DNA of 64,000 bases from CAJFUR01 sp904420575 (GTDB taxonomy: Bacteria > Actinomycetota > Coriobacteriia > Coriobacteriales > Eggerthellaceae), in NCBI GenBank assembly GCA_965119745.1, contig OZ221973.1, positions 2,790,001 through 2,854,000 of the forward strand, given 5' to 3'. Made by a program: the position numbers and the translations under genes. The notes beneath the pieces were generated by a model. That model did no database searches and was not told the origin of the DNA. It saw only the letters and a list, made by a program, of their open reading frames with translations. Positions 43,380 to 52,381 of the stretch are shown here, one piece after another (the stretch's first letter is position 1; every line of letters starts with the position of its first letter).

Positions 43380-46067
43380 CTAGTGGAAGTACACATAGCG
43401 GTAGGGCGTGATGTAGGTGGCCGTGAATTCGCGCAGGCTGGGATACCAGAACTTCTGGGACGACGCCGACCAGACGCCCGCCCAAGGATCCGCTATGTAG
43501 ACGGCGTCGGTGGCCGTGTCGTAGCCGTCAACCACCATGAAGTGGCCCATGCTCGAATTGCCGTGGCCGTTGTAATGGGGCCCGCCACGCCGCTCGTAGG
43601 TATGGACCACGGTGGGATACCCCGTGGAGAACGCGTCCATGACGGCACTGTGCACCTGGTCGTAAGCAGGACTCGCGATAAGCTGGTAGTCGTACCTTCC
43701 AAGCCAGTTGTTCAAGGCGTTGAGGAATCCCGTGCTGTCGGTACCGGAGCTGTCGACCCCCATGTAGCCGGCAAGGTTGTCCATGGTCAGGGAGACCCCG
43801 CTTTCCGAAGTGTGCGCGCCAAGGTGGTTGAGGACCATGTAGCCGGAAGCCGGGCCACAGTAATAGCCGTTGGGCTGGCCCGCCCATTCGATGTCGAGGT
43901 ACATCGCGGTGCCTTCCTGGCGGTAGTAGCGGGGCACGAGCTCCACCGAATCCGCAGGCAGGAACGCGGCCTGTCCCCGGTAGGACGAGAGCACCCACTC
44001 CCCTGCGGCGTCCCACGGGGCGGCAGGGACCTCCACGCCGCCCCAGAAGAAGTCGAACGGCTCGGACGAGAGGTCGGGGGACGGGCGCATGGAGACGCGG
44101 CCGAGCGTCCGCCCGACGTAGGGGACGTCGCGGCCGGGCGCGTCGTTGAGCGACACGTCGGAGGCGCGGGCGAAGTAGCGCCCGCCCCCGTAGGCCACCG
44201 CCAGCCACTCGCCGGCGGCGTCCCAGCGGGTGAAGCCGCCCACGACCACGCCGCCCCAGAGGAAGTCGGCCTCGGGCTGGGAGGCGTCGGGCGAGGCGTA
44301 GAGGGGCGTGCGGCGCAGGGTGGCGCCCCGGTAGGCCGACCCGTCGGGGGAGTCGGCGGAGGAGAGGGCGTCCGAGCGGACGAAGTAGGTGGCCCCCCGG
44401 TAGGGGACGGCCAGCCACTCGCCGGCGGCGTCCCACGCCGACGCCGACAGGGACACCCCGCCCCAGAAGAACTCGGCCTCGGGCAGCGAGGCGTCGGGGG
44501 CCTCGTAGGCGGGGGTGCGCGAGAGGGTCACCGCCACGCGGGAGCCCGACCCGTCGTTGAGCGACACGTCGGAGGCGCGGGCGAAGTAGCGCCCGCCCCC
44601 GTAGGCCACCGCCAGCCACTCGCCGGCGGCGTCCCAGCGGGTGAAGCCGCCCACGACCACGCCGCCCCAGAGGAAGTCGGCCTCGGGCTGGGAGGCGTCG
44701 GGCGAGGCGTAGAGGGGCGTGCGGCGCAGGGTGGCGCCCCGGTAGGCCGACCCGTCGGGGGAGTCGGCGGAGGAGAGGGCGTCCGAGCGGACGAAGTAGG
44801 TGGCCCCCCGGTAGGGGACGGCCAGCCACTCGCCGGCGGCGTCCCACGCCGACGCCGACAGGGACACCCCGCCCCAGAAGAACTCGGCCTCGGGCAGCGA
44901 GGCGTCGGGGGCCTCGTAGGCGGGGGTGCGCGAGAGGGTCACCGCCACGCGGGAGCCCGACCCGTCGTTGAGCGACACGTCGGAGGCGCGGGCGAAGTAG
45001 CGCCCGCCCCCGTAGGCCACCGCCAGCCACTCGCCGGCGGCGTCCCAGCGGGTGAAGCCGCCCACGACCACGCCGCCCCAGAGGAAGTCGGCCTCGGGCT
45101 GGGAGGCGTCGGGCGAGGCGTAGAGGGGCGTGCGGCGCAGGGTGGCGCCCCGGTAGGCCGACCCGTCGGGGGAGTCGGCGGAGGAGAGGGCGTCCGAGCG
45201 GACGAAGTAGGTGGCCCCCCGGTAGGGGACGGCCAGCCACTCGCCGGCGGCGTCCCACGCCGACGCCGACAGGGACACCCCGCCCCAGAAGAACTCGGCC
45301 TCGGGCAGCGAGGCGTCGGGGGCCTCGTAGGCGGGGGTGCGCGAGAGGGTCACCGCCACGCGGGAGCCCGACCCGTCGTTGAGCGACACGTCGGAGGCGC
45401 GGGCGAAGTAGCGCCCGCCCCCGTAGGCCACCGCCAGCCACTCGCCGGCGGCGTCCCAGCGGGTGAAGCCGCCCACGACCACGCCGCCCCAGAGGAAGTC
45501 GGCCTCGGGCTGGGAGGCGTCGGGCGAGGCGTAGAGGGGCGTGCGGCGCAGGGTGGCGCCCCGGTAGGCCGACCCGTCGGGGGAGTCGTTCTCCGGCAGG
45601 GAGGGAGAGGCCGCGGGCGGGGCGGCGTCGGCCGCAGGGCCCGCAGGATCGCCTGCAGGGCCTGCGGGATCCGCAGGGTCATCCGTGGAGCCTGCGGATC
45701 CCGCAGAGTCATCCGCAGGATCCGCAGGGTCGTCCTCAGGATCCGCAGAGTCATCCGCAGGGCCGTCTGCGGGATCATCCGTAGGATCCGCAGGGCTCAC
45801 AGGATCGGCGGAATCGGAAGAACCGTCGGGGCTCTCGCCATCTCCCCGCCCCTCATCGTCGAAAGCGTCACCGCGAACGCACGGATCCTCGCCAGCGAAA
45901 GCCGCCTCGTCGGCATCGTCCCGATATGTCAGGAACGAACCTTCCGGAAAAGCGCCTTCCTCTTTCGTCTGAGCCCACGCCTGCGGCAAAGGGGCCGCAA
46001 GGCACGCGGCAAGAAAAAAGATCAGAATTGGCTTGAACCCCTTTGATACGTTGGCTATCGACTTCAC
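43380..46067 (-). CDS. Secreted C39-type cysteine peptidase with SH3-like repeats
   Basis: About 895 residues from GTG 46067 (AGGTGG 7 nt upstream). Signal peptide ILIFFLAACLAAPLPQAWA; a long Asp/Pro/Ala linker (SADPEDDPADPADD-like); eight SH3-like repeats of 66-71 residues, alternating types A (LYASPDASQPEADFLWGG) and B (YEAPDASLPEAEFFWGG), ending in a third type (MRPSPDLSSEPFDFFWGG); then a C39_2-like domain with Cys in NGYYCGPASG, His in MGHFMVVDGYD and Asp in YIADPWAG. The repeats probably bind the wall; substrate unknown. DNA of the repeat block is shared with the L,D-transpeptidase gene. Confidence 0.85.
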   Translation of the reverse strand: MKSIANVSKGFKPILIFFLAACLAAPLPQAWAQTKEEGAFPEGSFLTYRDDADEAAFAGEDPCVRGDAFDDEGRGDGESPDGSSDSADPVSPADPTDDPADGPADDSADPEDDPADPADDSAGSAGSTDDPADPAGPAGDPAGPAADAAPPAASPSLPENDSPDGSAYRGATLRRTPLYASPDASQPEADFLWGGVVVGGFTRWDAAGEWLAVAYGGGRYFARASDVSLNDGSGSRVAVTLSRTPAYEAPDASLPEAEFFWGGVSLSASAWDAAGEWLAVPYRGATYFVRSDALSSADSPDGSAYRGATLRRTPLYASPDASQPEADFLWGGVVVGGFTRWDAAGEWLAVAYGGGRYFARASDVSLNDGSGSRVAVTLSRTPAYEAPDASLPEAEFFWGGVSLSASAWDAAGEWLAVPYRGATYFVRSDALSSADSPDGSAYRGATLRRTPLYASPDASQPEADFLWGGVVVGGFTRWDAAGEWLAVAYGGGRYFARASDVSLNDGSGSRVAVTLSRTPAYEAPDASLPEAEFFWGGVSLSASAWDAAGEWLAVPYRGATYFVRSDALSSADSPDGSAYRGATLRRTPLYASPDASQPEADFLWGGVVVGGFTRWDAAGEWLAVAYGGGRYFARASDVSLNDAPGRDVPYVGRTLGRVSMRPSPDLSSEPFDFFWGGVEVPAAPWDAAGEWVLSSYRGQAAFLPADSVELVPRYYRQEGTAMYLDIEWAGQPNGYYCGPASGYMVLNHLGAHTSESGVSLTMDNLAGYMGVDSSGTDSTGFLNALNNWLGRYDYQLIASPAYDQVHSAVMDAFSTGYPTVVHTYERRGGPHYNGHGNSSMGHFMVVDGYDTATDAVYIADPWAGVWSASSQKFWYPSLREFTATYITPYRYVYFH
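43934..45614. repeat. Homogenised repeat block, copy 1 (411-bp units)
   Basis: Four type-A starts at 44161, 44572, 44983 and 45394 (plus-strand GAGGCGCGGG) give a unit of 411 bp, 137 codons. The block from 43934 to 45614 matches 52807-54076 by eye with the second copy one unit shorter; identity resumes at 45636 after a 21-bp difference and continues into the Asp/Pro linker to about 45734. Confidence 0.85.
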
Positions 46068-46227
46068 GCAGAACCACCTCACAGACGAATACAGCAGCTC
46101 GGAGATTATACCATCGACGATAAGGCGGGCCATCGACATTCGGCAAGGGACGACACGGAGGCAACGGAAGCGAGAACGAGGAGCGAGAACGATACACGGC
46201 GTCCGTTGCCTTCGGCTCAACGAGAAG

Positions 46228-49071
46228 CTACCCTTGCCCCCGATGGTACAGCCGAAGGCTGCGGCCCACCGCATCGAGCCTCTTCCTCAGAACGAAACCG
46301 GCAGCAAGCACAAGAACGGTCGCCCCGCTCACAACCGCGCCCGGCAAAAGCAGCGGCGGGAAGAAACGCAGCTCCACCACATGATATCCCGGCCCTAGCT
46401 CCATGCCGACAAACGCGCCGTTCACCTTCACCAAAGGAACCCGCTCGCCATCGACCCAGCACGACCAGCCCGGATCATACGGCATGCTAAGCGCAAGGAT
46501 ACCGGGGGCATCGCACTCTATCGTGCCGCCCACACGCCCACCGTCAATCGTCAGGTCTTTCATATCGCAGGCGTTCCGATCATCGACCCATGAAGCCACC
46601 TGCTCGTAAGAGTTGAAGGCGACCCTCATATCCCCCACCTCGTACTCTCCGGGATCCAGCGACAAAACGATCTCGTCCGTTGATCCCGGCAGCCTGAAAG
46701 AGAACTCGTCGAGGTCGTAGGTCCATGCATAGTCCCGGGCCATCTTGATGAGACTCTTGTCGTTCACCTTCATGGCGAACCCCTCGCCCGTGACGGATTT
46801 CGCAACGAACGAAAACAGGTACTCCCCTTCCTGATCGGTACGAGCAACGACAGGAAACGCGACGCTCGCCCCTTCGTGCACAACGAGGGTTCCCCGTTCG
46901 GACACCTCGCAATTGACAAGGTCCGCGTCCGACAATCCCAGCTGGCGAATCGACGTGGTTTCGTCCAAACGAGCCGTCGGGTACTTTCCCTTCGCGCCTT
47001 CCACCACCGCCGCCTGCAACAGCGCGGCATCGCGCTCGGCATAGTCCAAACGTTCCCATTTGCCGACGTCCATCGTTGTGTCGTACCAAAGATCAAAACC
47101 GGTAGAAAGCCCATTCCGCAATACCGCGTTCCCATTGCCGTCAAGCTGTTCCGTATAGGCGCCGTACGGCTTGACGGGTTCTCGGCCCCACTTGGCCAGA
47201 CCATCGGCTTCAACGTTGGTCTTGTATCGGACGTCCCACGCGATCTCGAGAAAATACCTTTCGTCGAATCCCCGATACGTGTTGGGAATGACCCAGCACG
47301 ATGCGATGTCGTAGTCGCGCTTCACCCATTCGTGCAGCGTCCGGCTCACCAAGGAATTGTAGGTGCTCGTCGTGTGCTCCCCCGTGAGCCACGACTCGTT
47401 GTCGGCCCGATTCTGACTCGCATTGGTCAGCACGTTGTCGATGCGGTAGAACCCGTCGTCCCCGTTGCGCCGCGCCAAACCGGCATCGAAGGGGTCGTCC
47501 GCATCGAACAGCCAGCTGGAAAGATAGGCGGCGCTCGTCGGAGGCACCGCCGCAGGAGAAAGCAGGATGGCCTCGCCCACGCACATCGTCGCAACGGATG
47601 CGGAAAGCACGACAGGCAAGACCGATTCGGCGACCTTTCGCCAGGCCCTCATCCCGACCGGCATCCTCGGAACCATGCACCACGCAACGACGAGCAGCAC
47701 CCCTAGCACCTGCAAAGCCAGCAGGAAACGCCCGTCGTCCACCGCCGACTTGCCGAACGACGAGGACACCAGCCCCGCCTGTGTCCCCAGGCCATAGCAC
47801 AGAAGGAGGATGGCCAGGGCCACCACCCCCTGGCGAATGCCCACCCGCCCCTGCGCCCTCAGGCTCGCCGCCCACCCGGGTGCGGCATAGGCGACGGCAA
47901 AGGCCACGATGTAGTGCCACCGATCGAACCCCACGCTCATCCCGTTCATGACGTTTCCCACCAGGGGAACAAACAGGGCACTCAGCCAGAATACGGCCAG
48001 CATCGTCCTCTGTCTGTTCAGCGTGTCGAGAGCCTTCCAGGAAAGGCATACCGCAAGCAGGCAGAATGAGGGAACGAGCGCCTTCACTCCCACGAACAGC
48101 AACCGAGAGGGAACCGCCAGCGCCTCTTGGAAAGGAAGGAAGACCCTATAGGCGACATCGACAGGAGATCGGTCGGCGGCGACGAGCGCCCCCACGCTCG
48201 GCAGGAAGGCCACGGCGGCGAGCAGCAGACCGACGGCCGTGATGGCCAGGGCCTTTCCTGCCGCCTTCAGGTATTCCCTCCGCGTACAGCAAACCCGATA
48301 CGACCCCGCAAGGAAAAGCGTTATGTAGAACAGGCAGCTTTCGAAGCCAAAATAGAAGTTGTTGGCCACCGTCAACGCGATGGCCGCAGACAGAAGCACC
48401 CACGAACCGCCCCGTTGATAGTTCCTGAACGCCAAAGCGACGCACGGAAGCCAGAACATGGCGTCGGTCATGAAGCTGAACGTAAGCTCATAGTAGACGT
48501 ACCACGGGCTTGCGCCGTACAAAACCGCACCGAGAACGGACAAGGCCCGCGATTGCCTTTCGAACCGAAGCAGCGCGTACATGGCAAACATGACGAGAGC
48601 CATCTTCACGATGCTGAAAGCGAGCTTCCAGGCGATGACGGAAACCACGTCTCCGCCAACCGTAGAAAGAAGGGCTTTCACGACCATCTGGAGATAGAAG
48701 AACGGGGATGTCGAGTAGTAGTAGGTAAACTCGGAGAACACGTCCCCGCCCAGACCATAGGACCACGACCACGCGTCCCCTTGCGCCAAGGTCCTCTCCA
48801 AGAGGGATGTGCCGGCTATCATCTGCGCAAGCTCGTCGTCGCCTGTCGAAAAAGGCAGCTGTCCCAAAAGGAAGGGCGCATGGGCGGCAAACACCACCAA
48901 AACCATCAGCAGCAAGGGAACTGCCTCGTGCGCGATTCGAGCACTCCACCGCCGACCAGGCGAAAAGGGACGCGAGCGAGCACACGGAGAAGCAGCCGTC
49001 GCAGAAACGCCCGACCTCGCAGTCGCAGGCCGCACCTGCGGCTTGCGAGAAGGAGCCGATTCAGCCCTCAT
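46228..49071 (-). CDS. YfhO-family polytopic membrane protein (GT-C fold)
   Basis: 947 residues. After about 50 basic N-terminal residues, a dozen or so membrane helices start at AVPLLLMVLVVFAAHAPFLL; GQLPFSTGDDELAQM, YGLGGDVFSEFTYYYSTSPFF and NNFYFGFESCLFYI are typical of YfhO, implicated in glycosylating lipoteichoic acid or other surface polymers. A large extracellular domain follows and ends with a final helix near VVSGATVLVLAAGFVL. ATG 49071 overlaps the GT2 gene by 11 nt, so its translation may depend on GT2 being in frame. Confidence 0.85.
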   Translation of the reverse strand: MRAESAPSRKPQVRPATARSGVSATAASPCARSRPFSPGRRWSARIAHEAVPLLLMVLVVFAAHAPFLLGQLPFSTGDDELAQMIAGTSLLERTLAQGDAWSWSYGLGGDVFSEFTYYYSTSPFFYLQMVVKALLSTVGGDVVSVIAWKLAFSIVKMALVMFAMYALLRFERQSRALSVLGAVLYGASPWYVYYELTFSFMTDAMFWLPCVALAFRNYQRGGSWVLLSAAIALTVANNFYFGFESCLFYITLFLAGSYRVCCTRREYLKAAGKALAITAVGLLLAAVAFLPSVGALVAADRSPVDVAYRVFLPFQEALAVPSRLLFVGVKALVPSFCLLAVCLSWKALDTLNRQRTMLAVFWLSALFVPLVGNVMNGMSVGFDRWHYIVAFAVAYAAPGWAASLRAQGRVGIRQGVVALAILLLCYGLGTQAGLVSSSFGKSAVDDGRFLLALQVLGVLLVVAWCMVPRMPVGMRAWRKVAESVLPVVLSASVATMCVGEAILLSPAAVPPTSAAYLSSWLFDADDPFDAGLARRNGDDGFYRIDNVLTNASQNRADNESWLTGEHTTSTYNSLVSRTLHEWVKRDYDIASCWVIPNTYRGFDERYFLEIAWDVRYKTNVEADGLAKWGREPVKPYGAYTEQLDGNGNAVLRNGLSTGFDLWYDTTMDVGKWERLDYAERDAALLQAAVVEGAKGKYPTARLDETTSIRQLGLSDADLVNCEVSERGTLVVHEGASVAFPVVARTDQEGEYLFSFVAKSVTGEGFAMKVNDKSLIKMARDYAWTYDLDEFSFRLPGSTDEIVLSLDPGEYEVGDMRVAFNSYEQVASWVDDRNACDMKDLTIDGGRVGGTIECDAPGILALSMPYDPGWSCWVDGERVPLVKVNGAFVGMELGPGYHVVELRFFPPLLLPGAVVSGATVLVLAAGFVLRKRLDAVGRSLRLYHRGQG

Positions 49072-50132
49072 GGCCGCACCCCGCCTTCGGCCCCTTTTCT
49101 CCGGAGCCGGAATCAAGGAAACCGCCAACCTCCCTGACCAAGCAGTGCGGCCGGTCCTTCGTCTCAACGAAGATCCTCGCCACGTACTGTCCAAGTATCC
49201 CCAGGCACAGGAGCTGCATGCCGCCCATGAACAGTATCAACACGGCCAGAGAAGGCCACCCGGGAACAGGGTCGCCAAAAAAGGCCGCGCGCACCAGCAC
49301 GAACACCATCCCCAGAACGGCGCACGCGCAGGCCACCATCCCCGCGATGGAAGCCAAATGCAAGGGGGCAGCAGAAAATCCGACGATCCCCTCTATGGAA
49401 TAGCGCGCCAACGAGAAGAAAGACCACTTGCTCTCCCCCGCCGACCTGCTCACGTTCTCATAGGGAAACCACTTCGTCCGATACCCCACCCAGCCATAGA
49501 TGCCCTTGGAAAAGCGGTTGTGCTCCTTAAGGGCAAGCACGCTTTCCGCAAACTGAAGCGACATGAGCCTAAAGTCCCGCGCGCCATCTTCGATGTCGGC
49601 ATCGGACAGACGGTCCATCAGGCGGTAGAAGCCTTTCGCCCCCAAAGTGCGCAGAAAAGGCTCTCCCTTGCGCGACACCCTGCGCGTTGCCGCACAGTCA
49701 CACTCGCCTGCGGCAAGAGACCGGTACATCTCCGGTATCAGCGAAGGCGGGTCTTGCAGATCGACGTCGAGGGTGGCTATGAAGAAGCGGTCGGGCGAAG
49801 AGGCGGAAGACGCTATCTGCGACGCGGCCGGGCGCGGAGAAGGATCCGACCCCCCCCCGTCCTCCGGCAATCCCCACAGCGGCCGTCAAGCCGGCATAGA
49901 GCGCGGCCTCCTTGCCGAAATTGCGAGAAAGAGAAAGATAGCACACCCGATCGTCGCACTCGGCAAGACCACGCAGGACACCCACCGTCCCGTCGCCCGA
50001 CCCGTCATCCACGAATATCTCCCTGAAAGCGACCGCCGGAATCGTCGAGAACGCCTTCGAAACCTCTTCGTGGAAAAGAGGTATTGCCCGCTCTTCGTTC
50101 TTGCAAGGGACGACAAGCAAAATGGTGTCCAT
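49061..50132 (-). pseudogene. Polyprenyl-phosphate glycosyltransferase (GT2, GtrB/DPM-like), out of frame at a G9 run
   Basis: N-terminal piece from ATG 50132: ILLVVPCKNEERAIPLFHEEV, VDDGSGDGTV, LSRNFGKEAALYAGL. It leaves frame at nine G (49850-49858). C-terminal piece: FFIATLDVDLQDPPSLIPEM, RRVSRKGEPFLRTLGAKGFYRLM, GYRTKWFPY, two membrane helices and the QYVARIFVETKDRP end. With eight G the two join exactly (GGRGGSDPSPR). So this is either a phase-variable gene in the OFF state or a sequencing slip, not a decayed gene; every other motif is intact. It would load a sugar on a lipid carrier for YfhO or the GT39-like protein. Confidence 0.8.
49850..49858 (-). repeat. Run of nine G (coding strand) in the GT2 gene
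   Basis: Nine C on the plus strand; eight would restore the full-length glycosyltransferase. Confidence 0.85.
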
Positions 50133-50313
50133 GACGTCGAGAAGTCCTTTCGTGACGGAAAGCCCAGCGCAGGGCTCCCGAACAAAAAAGAACCCGCAGC
50201 AGCCACATGATAGCATATCGGCCGACGGCCTTGTCTCGCCGCGCGAGCCCGCTTTCGGGCGCCCTTTGGAATCAATGCGCCAAGTGCGCCCGCGATCCGA
50301 CGTCCTGCGGGCA

Positions 50314-52353
50314 TCAGGTCGGGCCAGCCGGCTGAACGAAGATCCACAGCACCATGATCACGCACGACAGGAGCGCAGCGGCCACGCTCGCCTGCAACAG
50401 CATCCGCCACATTGCGCACAGCCGAAGTCCCGTGTTCGACGGAGCCGGCGAAAGCCCTCGCCCTGCAACCATGGCGCTTCCGCCATCAACCTCTTCCTTG
50501 GCGAGGGCTGCGGAGGGATTCGGCCGATAGGTCTCGAAACAGGCCAGAAAGACGGCCACAGCCGCAATGGCGAAAAAGAAGCCGAAATCGCAGAAATACC
50601 GGGGGAGAATCCCCGCCGCCTCCGCATCGAACGCCACCAAGACGACCGCCGCCAAAAGCGATAGGAAGGAGAAACCGAAAGCGCCTTTATCCTTCAGGTT
50701 TCCGGCCGCAAACGGAAGCGCGAAAAGCCAAAGAAGAAGGGGGCTAAGGACAAGAATTCCGCCATACATCGTCGAATAGATCGTGTTTCCCATATAAACG
50801 CCCACGTATATAGGCTCTTCGCAAAGGAACGGAAAGAGAGGGGACACCAACGGCAACTGGAAGATGTAATGGAAAACGGCAAGCGGTATTCGATCCAAAA
50901 CGAAGCCCCTCTGCGTCATGTCGTTCGACGTGAGGTTGTAGTTGGCGCCGAAGTCTAAAGGGGATCCGAAACGAGCGGCATTGTACCAGCCGGCGAGCAA
51001 AAAGACGATGACGAACGGCAACAGAGCGAGCGCGATGCCTCTAAGAAAAGACCGGCGCTTCTTCCGGTCGCGTTCGACCATATAGGGAGCAACCAGCACG
51101 ATGCCAAGCGCCGCGCCCACGAAAAGCTGAGGGCGGCACAGCAAAGTAAGCGCCACCAGAGAGGATCCGACGATGGCCTTCCTCACATCAAGTTCGCCAG
51201 CACGAGCCGTCGCCCTGATCCAAAACGACAGCCCCCAGACGAGACAGGCCAATCCAAGAGCAATCGGCAGACAGTAGAGGTCCTGATAGTAGCAGGCATA
51301 AAGAATCCAACTCCCCGAAGCGAGCACGATATTGGCAAGCGCAAACACCCCAAACGAGATCGATGGGAACCATCGCGAGCAAACCTCCCACAGAAACTTG
51401 GAAAGGCCCGCTACGAAGACTGCGCAGCACAGCAGAACGCCGATCCAATTCGGGAAAGAACCCCCAGTGACGAGATAAAAAGGAAGATGGAACAGCAACG
51501 CCGGCAACATTCCGAAATAAACGTAGTACTTCCCTTCATGGAACGCCCTGTCCCAGTAAAAAGGAACGTCTTGCTCTTCCCTCGCCTGAAAGTCGTAAGG
51601 GTTGTCCATTGCCAACAGCTGGGGCGAAGGTTCGCTTTCGAGAGAGACCTCGCCCCGCGACAGAGACACGGCCAAATCATAATACTGTTCGTGGTTGGCA
51701 AGCCGTTGCACGGCCCGTCCGTAGGGAGACACGACGCCCATGGCGAGGACCGCTCCCACTTGCAGGCACACAAGGACAACTATCAGCTTCTTGCACGAAG
51801 AAAAAGGCGCTTCGTATATCCTCGACTTAGGGCGAAAGGCGAAGACGAGCGACGCAACGACGAAAAAGACCAGCAATCGCTTCCAGGAAATGGAAAAAGG
51901 CCAGATCATATTAAATGCAAGACCTTCAAGGGACACCTCGGCCTTAGCATCATCGGGCAAAGCGAGCTTAATGGCGTGAAGATTTCCGGCAGGATGCAGC
52001 TCCGTGTAGCAGTCTGCGGAACCTGCACCGACCTCTATAGAAGACGGCATGAGAAACCATTCGGAATTGCCCTCGTCCTTGACATAGACGAGAATCCGAC
52101 ACGCCGAGTCTGATTCGAGCGACAGGCGCATGTTGCCCGCATCGACGTCGAGTCCCGAAAACTCCACCTCCGGAGCGTCCGGCGACAAGACGACATCTCC
52201 GGTGCTTATATCAGCCCCCCCCCCGGACAGCAACAACGATTCGACGCTACGGTAATTGCAAACAAGCAATTCCAAAGCCAGAGAGCACACGATCGCCAAC
52301 GTCAAGAAACGAAACGCGGTTTTCCTATCGCGAACCAAAACCAACCCTTCCAT
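50314..52353 (-). CDS. Polytopic membrane protein, GT39/ArnT-like glycosyltransferase candidate, with G10 run
   Basis: 679 residues. One helix near the N-terminus (FLTLAIVCSLALELLVC), then an outer domain of about 110 residues, then ten or more helices. EEQDVPFYWDRAFHEGKYYVYFG, with an acidic/aromatic loop, and LLCRPQLFVGAALG resemble lipid-linked-sugar transferases. At codons 43-46 a run of ten G (52215-52224) is in frame, so the gene is ON here. Start ATG 52353 lacks a good ribosome site. 180 bp separate it from the GT2 gene. Specific activity unknown. Confidence 0.7.
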   Translation of the reverse strand: MEGLVLVRDRKTAFRFLTLAIVCSLALELLVCNYRSVESLLLSGGGADISTGDVVLSPDAPEVEFSGLDVDAGNMRLSLESDSACRILVYVKDEGNSEWFLMPSSIEVGAGSADCYTELHPAGNLHAIKLALPDDAKAEVSLEGLAFNMIWPFSISWKRLLVFFVVASLVFAFRPKSRIYEAPFSSCKKLIVVLVCLQVGAVLAMGVVSPYGRAVQRLANHEQYYDLAVSLSRGEVSLESEPSPQLLAMDNPYDFQAREEQDVPFYWDRAFHEGKYYVYFGMLPALLFHLPFYLVTGGSFPNWIGVLLCCAVFVAGLSKFLWEVCSRWFPSISFGVFALANIVLASGSWILYACYYQDLYCLPIALGLACLVWGLSFWIRATARAGELDVRKAIVGSSLVALTLLCRPQLFVGAALGIVLVAPYMVERDRKKRRSFLRGIALALLPFVIVFLLAGWYNAARFGSPLDFGANYNLTSNDMTQRGFVLDRIPLAVFHYIFQLPLVSPLFPFLCEEPIYVGVYMGNTIYSTMYGGILVLSPLLLWLFALPFAAGNLKDKGAFGFSFLSLLAAVVLVAFDAEAAGILPRYFCDFGFFFAIAAVAVFLACFETYRPNPSAALAKEEVDGGSAMVAGRGLSPAPSNTGLRLCAMWRMLLQASVAAALLSCVIMVLWIFVQPAGPT
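52215..52224 (-). repeat. Run of ten G (coding strand), in frame
   Basis: Ten C on the plus strand, encoding SGGGAD near residue 44. A change of one base would cut the protein to a short peptide. Confidence 0.85.
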
Positions 52354-52381
52354 TCAGAGAGAGCATGCCGTCTGAAACCGT

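Noticed and set aside
43934..45614. CRISPR-like or satellite array
   Set aside because: Repeats are 411 bp, coding, with no spacers.
43110..46046. Long repetitive plus-strand frame opposite the C39-type peptidase
   Set aside because: Because the repeat unit (411 bp) is a multiple of three, all frames through it tend to stay open. The minus frame has a signal peptide, catalytic domain and sensible composition.
50314..52353. Calling the GT39-like gene a pseudogene because of its G10 run
   Set aside because: The frame is intact across the run and to the end.
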